Below are positions 57,383 to 64,000 of a DNA stretch of 64,000 bases, one piece after another (positions within the stretch are counted from its first letter, which is position 1; each line of letters starts with the position of its first letter). The position numbers and the translations under genes are program-made. This stretch comes from Ectopseudomonas chengduensis. Its GTDB lineage: Bacteria; Pseudomonadota; Gammaproteobacteria; Pseudomonadales; Pseudomonadaceae. A model generated the notes under the pieces. That model was not told where the DNA came from. It saw only the letters and a program-made list of their open reading frames with translations, and made no database searches. Location of the stretch: the NCBI RefSeq assembly GCF_900102635.1, contig NZ_FMZQ01000005.1, forward strand, positions 186,001 to 250,000. Direction: 5' to 3'.

Positions 57383-58822
57383 TTACGCGTAGGCGGTAAC
57401 CCTGGTCTCGACCTCGGGCGACTGCTGCTCCAGGAAGAACTTGCGCAGCAGGTTCTGGGCAGTGAGCAGGCGGTATTCCTTGCTGGCGCGGAAATCCGAC
57501 AGCGGGGTGAAGTCCTCACCCAGTGCGTTGCAGGCACGTTCGATCACGCCCGGATACCAGGCCGAGCCGACCAGGGCCGCTTCGCAGGCGCTGGCGCGTT
57601 TGGGGATGGCGGCCATGCCGCCGAAGGCGATGCGCGCTTCGGTGACCACGCCGTCGACGATAGTCAGGTTGAAGGCGGCGCAGACGGCGGAAATGTCGTC
57701 GTCCAGGCGCTTCGATACCTTGTAGGCGCGGAACGCCTGGTTGGCCTGGGCGCGCGGCACGATGATCTTCTCGATGAATTCGGCTTCCTGGCGCGCGGTC
57801 ACCTTGTAGTCGAGGAAGTAGTCCTGCAGCGGCAGGATGCGCCGCGTGTTGCCCTGACGCAGGGCGATCTGCGCACCGAGGGCGATCAGCAGCGGCGGGG
57901 CGTCGCCGATGGGTGAGGCGTTGCCGATATTGCCGCCCAGGGTGCCCTGGTTGCGGATCTGCAGCGAGGCGAAGCGGTGCAGCAGCTCGCCGAAGTCCGG
58001 GTACTCGCGCGACAGCGCTTCGTAGCAGTCGGACAGGGCCGCGGTCGCGCCGATCTCGATGTCCTTGTCGGTCACCTCGATGCGCTTCATGTCTTCGATA
58101 TGGCCGACGTAGATCATCACCGGCAGCTCGCGGTGGAACTGGGTGACTTCCAGGGCCAGGTCGGTACCACCGGCGAGCAGGCGCGCCTCGGGGTTGGCGG
58201 CATAGAGGTCGGCCAGGTCGGCCACGGTCAGCGGCACCAGGCAGCGCTTGTCGCCACTGTTGAGCTCGGCAGTTTCACGCGGGGCGATGGCCTGGAGCTG
58301 AGCCACGGTGTTGCTTTCGAAGGCATCGAACTGATCCGGCTGCTTCTGGCAGCAGGCCTGCTCGGCGGCGTCGATGATCGGGCGGTAGCCAGTGCAGCGG
58401 CACAGGTTGCCGGCCAGCGCTTCCATCGTCGCGCCCTTGTCGTAGCCGCTCGAATTCTTCTGCAGGGCGAACAGCGACATGATGAAACCGGGGGTGCAGA
58501 AGCCGCACTGCGAGCCATGGCAGTCGACCATCGCCTGCTGCACGCTGTGCAGCTTGCCCTGGTGCTTGAGGTCTTCGACGGTGATCAGCTGCTTGCCGTG
58601 CAGGCTGGAGACGAAGGTCAGGCAGGAGTTGAGGGTGCGATAACGAACGCGGTCGCCATCGAGCTCGCCTACCACCACGGTGCAGGCACCGCAGTCGCCG
58701 GAGGCGCAGCCTTCCTTGGTTCCGGTCTTGCCGACGTGTTCACGCAGGTAATTGAGCACGGTGACGTTGGGGTCCAGGGCATGCTCGGTGCGCAGCTCCC
58801 GGTTGAGTAAAAACTGGATCAA
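57383..58822 (-). CDS. xdhA: Xanthine dehydrogenase Fe-S/FAD subunit XdhA
   Basis: Small subunit carrying two [2Fe-2S] clusters and FAD that passes electrons to NAD+. Cluster ligands: CASGDCGAC (C39, C44, C47), NSCLTF, CGFCTPGF and LCRCTGYRP. The FAD domain (AGGTDLALEVTQF, TLGGNIGNASPIGDAPPLL in pieces) follows from about residue 190, then a CO-dehydrogenase-flavoprotein C-terminal domain. Length is 479 residues. First gene of xdhA-xdhB-(small ORF)-xdhC-guaD; two RutR-like sites lie upstream. Confidence 0.96.
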   Translation of the reverse strand: MIQFLLNRELRTEHALDPNVTVLNYLREHVGKTGTKEGCASGDCGACTVVVGELDGDRVRYRTLNSCLTFVSSLHGKQLITVEDLKHQGKLHSVQQAMVDCHGSQCGFCTPGFIMSLFALQKNSSGYDKGATMEALAGNLCRCTGYRPIIDAAEQACCQKQPDQFDAFESNTVAQLQAIAPRETAELNSGDKRCLVPLTVADLADLYAANPEARLLAGGTDLALEVTQFHRELPVMIYVGHIEDMKRIEVTDKDIEIGATAALSDCYEALSREYPDFGELLHRFASLQIRNQGTLGGNIGNASPIGDAPPLLIALGAQIALRQGNTRRILPLQDYFLDYKVTARQEAEFIEKIIVPRAQANQAFRAYKVSKRLDDDISAVCAAFNLTIVDGVVTEARIAFGGMAAIPKRASACEAALVGSAWYPGVIERACNALGEDFTPLSDFRASKEYRLLTAQNLLRKFFLEQQSPEVETRVTAYA

Positions 58823-58928
58823 GGACGACCTCCAGGCACTTTATTGTTATGAATCGTTTGGCTCGCCGGGTATGTGCACGCATTGCAAGGCCCGGAAGTG
58901 ATTGGCCATGGAGGCAATCTAGAGTTTT

Positions 58929-58967
58929 CTGACTTTTGGGTCAACAAATATTTGACCTCGTGGTCAG
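58929..58967. promoter_or_regulatory. Two tandem RutR-like operators before xdhA
   Basis: CTGACTTTTGGGTCAA at 58929-58944 and TTGACCTCGTGGTCAG at 58952-58967, with centres 23 bp apart, about two helical turns. They end 107 bases before the xdhA start. No TTGTATACAA-type site was seen here. The 385-base gap 58823-59207 holds these, a decayed repeat and a terminator. Confidence 0.65.
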
Positions 58968-59065
58968 CTGCTTGTCATGCGTTTCGGTTATGAGCGCGGC
59001 GGGCGGGATTTATGCTCTGAGAGTAGCGGTTTTCGTGCCAGCGAGGGCTCTGCTGCGGGACTTTC

Positions 59066-59143
59066 GTAGGCACGCGCGGGGCCGCCTGGGTCGTGCGCAC
59101 CAGCCGGTCGAAGTCGAAATGGTGGGCGCATGGCGCACCCTAG
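59066..59143. repeat. Decayed REPIN-like repeat
   Basis: GTAGGCACGCGCGGGGCC begins it and GGCGCATGGCGCACCCTAG ends it, a diverged relative of the GTAGGGTGCGCC family. Confidence 0.45.
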
Positions 59144-59153
59144 GTGACAAACG

Positions 59154-59182
59154 AAACCCCGGGAGCCTGCGCTGCCGGGGTT
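59154..59182 (-). terminator. Possible terminator of alkB
   Basis: AAACCCCGG pairs with CCGGGGTT over a 12-base loop; on the minus strand TTTCGTTTG follows, 25 bases past the alkB stop. Confidence 0.6.
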
Positions 59183-59207
59183 GATTGGGTGTGCTCGAAC
59201 AGGGGGC

Positions 59208-60341
59208 TCAGGTCGGTTGCGACTCACTCAGTTGGTGCTCTTCGCCGGCGTAGTAGGCGCGCACCTTGGGGTCCATCACGGCGCGCCACAGCGGCGGGAA
59301 CACCGCGAGCACGATCATTCCGGCGTAGCCATTGGGCAACTGCGGGCTGTCGTCGAAATGGCGTAGCACCTGATAGCGGCGCTTGGCATAGGCGTGGTGG
59401 TCGGAATGGCGCTGCAGATGGAAGAGAAACAGGTTGGTCAGCAGGAAGTTGCTGTTCCAGGAGTGGTGCGCATTGGTGCGCTCGTAGCGGCCGCTGTCCA
59501 GTTTGCGCCGGTGCAGGCCGTAGTGTTCGACATAGTTGACGATCTCCAGCAGGGTAAAGGCGATAACCGCCTGGCCGAGGAAGAACAGGGCGCCGAGCGG
59601 GCCTAAGGCCAGGGTGAAGCCGAGCAGGAACAGCGCGCTGATGGCGTACCACCAGATCAGCTCGTTGCGCCAATGCAGGGCCGGTAAGCTGCGCCGCTTG
59701 AGACGCTCGGCCTCGAGCTTCCAGGCGTTGAGAAAGTTGTGCTTGTAGGCATGCGGCAGAAAGGCGTACAGGCTCTGGCCGAAGCGTGAGGAGGAGGCAT
59801 CTTCGGGCGTCGATACATGCACGTGATGGCCGCGCACATGTTCGACCTTGAAGCCGGCGTAGCACACCGCTGCCAGCAGCAGGCCGCCGGCGTTCTGCTC
59901 CAGTGTCGGGTCCTTGTGGATCAGCTCGTGCGACACGGTGATGCCGATGGCGCCCATCACCGTGCCTACCGACAGCACCCAGCCGAGCTGGCCGACCCAG
60001 CTCCAGCCCTCGTAACTGGCGAATATCCAGCCGCTCCACACCAGCATCGCCAGCAGCAGCGGCACCGTGGCCAGACTCAGCAGTCGGTAGTAGCCCTGGG
60101 CTTCGAGGGCCGGCACTTCGTCGCACTCATCCGGGTTGGCCGGGTCGCGACCGACAATGAAGTCCAGCAAGGGAATGACACCGAACACCACGCTGATCAC
60201 CAGCCAGGGCCAGGCGTCGGCGTGCGCGCTGCCCTGCGACCAGTAATAGCTGAGGGGGATGCCCAGTACCGGGATCAGCCAGATCCAGTAGCCGACCTTC
60301 TTCAGGGCGAGCATCCAGCGCGACGGCAGGCGTTCGAACAT
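59208..60341 (-). CDS. alkB: Alkane 1-monooxygenase (AlkB)
   Basis: Membrane di-iron hydroxylase of medium/long-chain alkanes. 377 residues with about six membrane helices and the histidine boxes SHELIHK, EHVRGHH and LQRHSDHHA, plus NYVEHYGLHRRK, the fourth conserved His motif of true alkane hydroxylases. The ATG at 60341 has GGAG six bases before it; a TTG adds four residues. Rubredoxin partner genes are not adjacent. As I recall the P. aeruginosa order, this is the alkB2 position. Confidence 0.95.
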   Translation of the reverse strand: MFERLPSRWMLALKKVGYWIWLIPVLGIPLSYYWSQGSAHADAWPWLVISVVFGVIPLLDFIVGRDPANPDECDEVPALEAQGYYRLLSLATVPLLLAMLVWSGWIFASYEGWSWVGQLGWVLSVGTVMGAIGITVSHELIHKDPTLEQNAGGLLLAAVCYAGFKVEHVRGHHVHVSTPEDASSSRFGQSLYAFLPHAYKHNFLNAWKLEAERLKRRSLPALHWRNELIWWYAISALFLLGFTLALGPLGALFFLGQAVIAFTLLEIVNYVEHYGLHRRKLDSGRYERTNAHHSWNSNFLLTNLFLFHLQRHSDHHAYAKRRYQVLRHFDDSPQLPNGYAGMIVLAVFPPLWRAVMDPKVRAYYAGEEHQLSESQPT

Positions 60342-60380
60342 CGGATTCTCCAAGTCATTATTGTTCTGGGTTTTACCTCA

Positions 60381-60395
60381 GATTGTAGGACAATC
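60381..60395. promoter_or_regulatory. Palindrome in alkB-gntR divergent gap
   Basis: GATTGTAGGACAATC has 6-bp perfect arms around a 3-base centre. TTGT-N3-ACAA is the usual shape of FadR-subfamily GntR operators. It lies 40 bases before alkB and is a good candidate site for the neighbouring regulator. Confidence 0.5.
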
Positions 60396-60573
60396 CATTT
60401 TCGCGGCCAGACTTCCACGGCCAACCTTTAGAACGGAAAGTGCCCCGCGGGGACGCTTGGCGGGGTAACACCCTGTGTTACACTCGCCGCCAGATTTTCT
60501 TGCTCCCGCCCAGCCGTGGCGGGGCTCCCAGACTCGACCGCCTGCCCCTGGATCGACGCAAATAAGGAATGTC

Positions 60574-61233
60574 ATGACGTTCAAGGCCCCGGACAGCCTC
60601 GCCGAGCAAATTGCCCATTACCTGGCCGAACGCATCATTCGCGGTGAGCTCAAGGAACGTGAGCGCATTCAGGAGCAGAAGGTTACCCAGGCCCTCAACG
60701 TCAGCCGTGGCTCGGTGCGCGAAGCGCTGCTGATTCTCGAACGCCGCCACCTGATCGTGATCCTGCCGCGCCGAGGCGCCCAGGTCAGCGAACTGACCCC
60801 GCACCACGTCACCAGCCTCTACGCACTGAGCATCGAGCTCTACATCATGCTGGCGCGCGCGGTGATCGAGCGCTGGAAGGTGGAGACCGACCTGGCGCCC
60901 TTCATCGATATCCAGCAGCGCCTGCTGGCCAGCCTGGAGCGTGGCGATATCGGCGCCTTCGTCGAGAACAGCTTCGACGTGATGCGTGCGGCCTTTCCCT
61001 TCGCCGACAACCCGTACCTGCAGGAAACCCTGGAGAACCTGCTGCCGGCCATCAGCCGCACCTACCACCTGGCGCTGGAGCGGCGCAAAGGCGAGATGGG
61101 CCAGTTCATGGGCACCTTCGCCAGCCTGCTGCAGGCGATCATCGCCCGTGACAACGAGCGTGCCCGCGAAGTGCTGCAAGCCTACGGTCAGCACAACTGC
61201 CAGCTGGTGCTGGCAACCCTGGCCGAGCGCTAA
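60574..61233 (+). CDS. GntR family regulator divergent from alkB
   Basis: A 219-residue regulator of the FadR/FCD subfamily. Winged helix at residues 8-75 (QEQKVTQALNVSRGSVREAL as helix-turn-helix, RHLIVILPRRGAQVSELT as wing), then a helical effector domain ending in a long C-terminal helix. ATG 60574 chosen (MTFKAPDSLAEQIAHYL), with AAGGAA upstream; the frame extends to 60475. smc begins seven bases after its stop. Whether it controls alkB, itself or smc is not known. Confidence 0.88.
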   Translation: MTFKAPDSLAEQIAHYLAERIIRGELKERERIQEQKVTQALNVSRGSVREALLILERRHLIVILPRRGAQVSELTPHHVTSLYALSIELYIMLARAVIERWKVETDLAPFIDIQQRLLASLERGDIGAFVENSFDVMRAAFPFADNPYLQETLENLLPAISRTYHLALERRKGEMGQFMGTFASLLQAIIARDNERAREVLQAYGQHNCQLVLATLAER

Positions 61234-61239
61234 GCCCAG

Positions 61240-64000
61240 ATGCGCCTGAAGAGCATCAAGCTGGCGGGCTTCAAGTCCTTCGTCGATCCGACGACGGTAA
61301 GCTTTCCCAGCAACATGGCGGCGGTGGTCGGGCCCAATGGTTGCGGCAAGTCGAACATCATCGACGCCGTGCGCTGGGTGATGGGTGAAAGCTCGGCGAA
61401 GAACCTGCGTGGTGAGTCGATGACCGACGTCATCTTCAACGGCTCCAACACACGCAAGCCGGTGACCCAGGCCTCCATCGAGCTGATCTTCGATAACAGC
61501 GACAACTCGCTGGTGGGCGAATACGCGGCCTTCGCCGAGATTTCCATTCGCCGTCGGGTGACCCGCGACGGGCAGAACACCTACTTCCTCAACGGCACCA
61601 AGTGCCGGCGCCGCGATATCACCGATATCTTCCTCGGCACCGGCCTGGGGCCGCGCAGTTACTCGATCATCGAGCAGGGCATGATCAGCAAGCTGATCGA
61701 GGCCAAGCCCGAAGAGCTGCGCAATTTCATCGAGGAAGCCGCCGGCATCTCCAAGTACAAGGAGCGCCGCCGCGAGACCGAAAACCGCATCCGCCGTACC
61801 CAGGAGAACCTGGAGCGCCTTAGCGACCTGCGCGAAGAACTGGAGCGCCAGCTCGAGCGTCTGCACCGTCAGGCCCAGGCGGCGGAGAAGTACCAGGAAT
61901 ACAAGGCCGAGGAGCGCCAGCTCAAGGCGCAACTGCTGGCCCTGCGCTGGCAGAGCCTGAACCAGCAGGTCGGCAGCCGAGAGCAGGTGATCGGCGATCA
62001 GGAAGTGGCCTTCGAGGCCCTGGTGGCCGAGCAGCGCAGCGCCGACGCCAGCATCGAGCGCCTGCGCGATGGCCATCACGAATTGAGCGAGCGCTTCAAC
62101 CTGGTGCAGGGCCGCTTCTATTCCGTGGGTGGCGATATCGCCCGCGTCGAGCAGAGCATCCAGCATGGCCAGCAGCGCCTGCGCCAGTTGCAGGATGACC
62201 TGCGCGAGGCAGAAAAGGCGCGTCTGGAAACTGAGTCGCACCTAGGCCACGACCGCACCCGGCTGGCCACCCTCGGTGAAGAATTGGAAATGCTCCTGCC
62301 CGAGCAGGAGATGACCGCCGCTGCTGCCGAGGAGTCTGCTGCCAGCCTGGAAGAGGCCGAAGTCGCCATGCACGGCTGGCAGGAGCAGTGGGACGGTTTC
62401 AACCAGCGCAGCGCCGAGCCGCGTCGCCAGGCCGAAGTGCAGCAGTCGCGCATCGCCCAGCTGGAACAGAGCCTGGAGCGTCTGGCAGAACGCCAACGTC
62501 GTCTTAACGAAGAATTGCAGCAACTGGTGGCCGACCCCGAAGACGCCGCCATTCTCGAACTGAACGAACAGCTCGCTGCCGGTGAGCTGGAGCAGGAAGC
62601 CCTGCACCTGGCCGAAGAGCAACAGGCCGAGCGCCTGCAGCAACTGCGCGAGGAATTGCAGCAGGCCGGTCAGGCCCAGCAGCAGGCGCAAGGCGAGCTG
62701 CAACGCCTGAACGGCCGTCTGGCGTCGCTGGAGGCGCTGCAACAGGCGGCACTCGATCCGGGGCAGGGTGCTGGCGAGTGGCTGCGCGAGCAGAACCTGC
62801 TGCAGCGCCCGCGCCTGGCCGAAGGTCTGCGGGTGGAAGCCGGCTGGGAGCTGGCGGTGGAAACTGTGCTCGGTGCCGACCTGCAGGCCGTGCTGCTGGA
62901 CGATTTCGCCGGGCTGGATTTCGCCGCGCTGGAGCAGGGCGAACTGCGCCTGGCCAGCCCCGCCAAGGGCGGCGCGCGCCGTGCCGGTAGCCTGCTGGAC
63001 AAGGTCGAATCGAGCCATGACCTGTCGCCCTGGCTGGCCGGCGTGCGCCCGGTCGAATCCCTGGAGCAGGCGCTGGCCGCTCGTGGGCAACTGGCCGATG
63101 GCGAGAGCCTGATCAGCCGCGACGGCTACTGGGTCGGCCGGCATTTCCTGCGCGTGCGTCGCGCCGCCGAGGCCGATAGCGGTGTGCTGGCTCGTGGCCA
63201 GGAGCTGGAGCGCTTGCAGTTGGAGCGCGAGGAACGTGAGGCGGCCCTGGCGCAACTGGATGAACGCCTGCTGGCGCTGCGCGACGAGCAACGTCTTCAG
63301 GAAGAACAGCGTGAGCAGCAACGCCGTCATGGCCAGGAACTGGCGCGCCAGGTGAGTGAGCTGAAGGCAAAGCTGTCCGCCAGCCAGGCCAAAGCCGAGC
63401 AGTTGGGCCTGCGCCGTCGCCGTCTGCAGGACGAACTGCAGGAAGCGGCCGAGCAGCGCGAGATCGAGCAGGAGCAACTGGGCGAATCGCGCCTGCAATT
63501 GCAGGATGCGCTGGACGCCATGGCGCTGGATAACGAGCAGCGTGAGAGCCTGCTGGCCAGCCGCGACAGTCTGCGCGAGCGTCTCGACCGTGTGCGCCAG
63601 GACGCGCGTCAGCACAAGGACCATGCCCATCAACTGGCGGTGCGCGTCGGCTCGCTCAAGGCGCAGCACGACTCCACCCGTCAGGCGCTGGAGCGTCTGG
63701 AGATGCAGGCCGAGCGCCTGCATGAGCGGCGCGAGCAACTGTCGCTGAATCTGGAAGAGGGCGAGGCGCCGCTGGAAGAGCTGCGCATTAAGCTCGAAGA
63801 ACTGCTCGAGCGGCGCATGGCGGTGGACGACGAACTGCGTCAGGCGCGTTTGGCGCTGGAGGACGCTGATCGCGAACTGCGCGACGCGGAGAAGCGCCGC
63901 ACCCAGGCGGAACAACAGGCGCAACTGCTACGCAGCCAGCTGGAGCAACAGCGCATGGACTGGCAGTCGCTCAACGTGCGGCGCAAGGCGCTGGCCGACC
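61240..64000 (+). CDS. smc: Chromosome segregation protein SMC (3' end cut off by window)
   Basis: SMC ATPase of the bacterial condensin family; about 920 of roughly 1160 residues lie in the window and the frame is open at the end. N-terminal MRLKSIKLAGFKSFVDPT and the Walker A GPNGCGKSNIIDAVRWVMGE identify it. A first coiled coil (about residues 165-515) leads to the hinge (about 515-640, LRVEAGWELAVETVLGADLQ), then a returning Glu/Arg/Gln-rich coiled coil. The C-terminal signature and Walker B fall outside the window. It has no separate promoter gap behind gntR. Confidence 0.96.
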   Translation, partial: MRLKSIKLAGFKSFVDPTTVSFPSNMAAVVGPNGCGKSNIIDAVRWVMGESSAKNLRGESMTDVIFNGSNTRKPVTQASIELIFDNSDNSLVGEYAAFAEISIRRRVTRDGQNTYFLNGTKCRRRDITDIFLGTGLGPRSYSIIEQGMISKLIEAKPEELRNFIEEAAGISKYKERRRETENRIRRTQENLERLSDLREELERQLERLHRQAQAAEKYQEYKAEERQLKAQLLALRWQSLNQQVGSREQVIGDQEVAFEALVAEQRSADASIERLRDGHHELSERFNLVQGRFYSVGGDIARVEQSIQHGQQRLRQLQDDLREAEKARLETESHLGHDRTRLATLGEELEMLLPEQEMTAAAAEESAASLEEAEVAMHGWQEQWDGFNQRSAEPRRQAEVQQSRIAQLEQSLERLAERQRRLNEELQQLVADPEDAAILELNEQLAAGELEQEALHLAEEQQAERLQQLREELQQAGQAQQQAQGELQRLNGRLASLEALQQAALDPGQGAGEWLREQNLLQRPRLAEGLRVEAGWELAVETVLGADLQAVLLDDFAGLDFAALEQGELRLASPAKGGARRAGSLLDKVESSHDLSPWLAGVRPVESLEQALAARGQLADGESLISRDGYWVGRHFLRVRRAAEADSGVLARGQELERLQLEREEREAALAQLDERLLALRDEQRLQEEQREQQRRHGQELARQVSELKAKLSASQAKAEQLGLRRRRLQDELQEAAEQREIEQEQLGESRLQLQDALDAMALDNEQRESLLASRDSLRERLDRVRQDARQHKDHAHQLAVRVGSLKAQHDSTRQALERLEMQAERLHERREQLSLNLEEGEAPLEELRIKLEELLERRMAVDDELRQARLALEDADRELRDAEKRRTQAEQQAQLLRSQLEQQRMDWQSLNVRRKALAD

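Noticed and set aside
54756..57392. 878-codon open frame on + opposite xdhB
   Set aside because: Antisense shadow of a high-GC gene; His/Gly/Val-rich composition, no ribosome site, and xdhB is an unmistakable enzyme. The same applies to 966-2738 (-), 24749-26131 (+), 34030-36042 (+) and 42681-44168 (+).

Overview
The window looks like a chromosomal segment of a Pseudomonas (sensu lato; the P. mendocina/oleovorans/alcaligenes side is my guess). The reasons are the gene content and order, which as I recall them follow the P. aeruginosa flhB-to-smc stretch, high GC with GC-rich third codon positions, a sigma54-type flhA promoter, two-gene MotC/MotD stators, and many Pseudomonas-type REP/REPIN repeats carrying GTAG. 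I saw no tRNA, rRNA, CRISPR array, prophage or transposase gene. There are about 58 protein genes.

Region 1 (2-17065) is the end of the flagellar locus and the chemotaxis operon: flhB (5' end cut off), flhA, flhF, fleN, fliA, cheY, cheZ, cheA, cheB, motC, motD, parC, parP, cheW and a DUF2802 protein, all on +. They cover export gate, polar placement and number control, the class IV sigma factor, chemotaxis signalling, the second stator and polar positioning of arrays. On the opposite strand follow a FliK-like protein and a stand-alone FlhB C-terminal domain (fhlB). Region 2 (17270-24612) is a complete cytochrome c maturation operon, ccmABCDEFGHI, with overlapping genes and a small lipoprotein gene at the end. 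Region 3 (24746-28577) holds an SLC13/DASS transporter, a voltage-gated-type cation channel with a zinc ribbon, a secreted hypothetical protein and a urea transporter.

Region 4 (28844-36635) is the glyoxylate-to-pyruvate pathway: gcl-hyi-glxR-ttuD-pyk on -, with a divergent GlcG-like gene. Every intercistronic gap except ttuD-pyk contains REP-type repeats. Region 5 (36915-58822) is purine catabolism and its control: a RutR-like TetR regulator, a moaA paralogue, four transport-related genes (NCS1, Tsx-like porin, two NCS2-type permeases), urate to allantoate (puuD, hiuH, uraD, puuE), allA, a GntR/FCD regulator, guanine deaminase, and xanthine dehydrogenase xdhABC with an unlisted 43-codon ORF overlapping xdhC. 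Guanine and xanthine are thus taken to urate, allantoin, allantoate, ureidoglycolate and glyoxylate, and gcl-hyi-glxR-ttuD-pyk carries glyoxylate to central metabolism. The allantoicase step is missing from the window. Region 6 (59208-64000) holds alkB (alkane 1-monooxygenase), a divergent GntR regulator and the 5' part of smc.

The most interesting signal is regulatory. Two different palindromes recur in front of the purine and glyoxylate genes and were not seen elsewhere: TTGTATACAA-type (gcl/glcG, moaA, NCS1, NCS2, puuE/hiuH, gntR) and YTGACY-N4-GGTCAR, which resembles the E. coli RutR site (gcl, tetR/moaA, NCS1, both NCS2 permeases, xdhA twice). I infer that the GntR and RutR-like proteins encoded here jointly control one purine-to-glyoxylate-to-pyruvate regulon that includes its own molybdenum cofactor gene.
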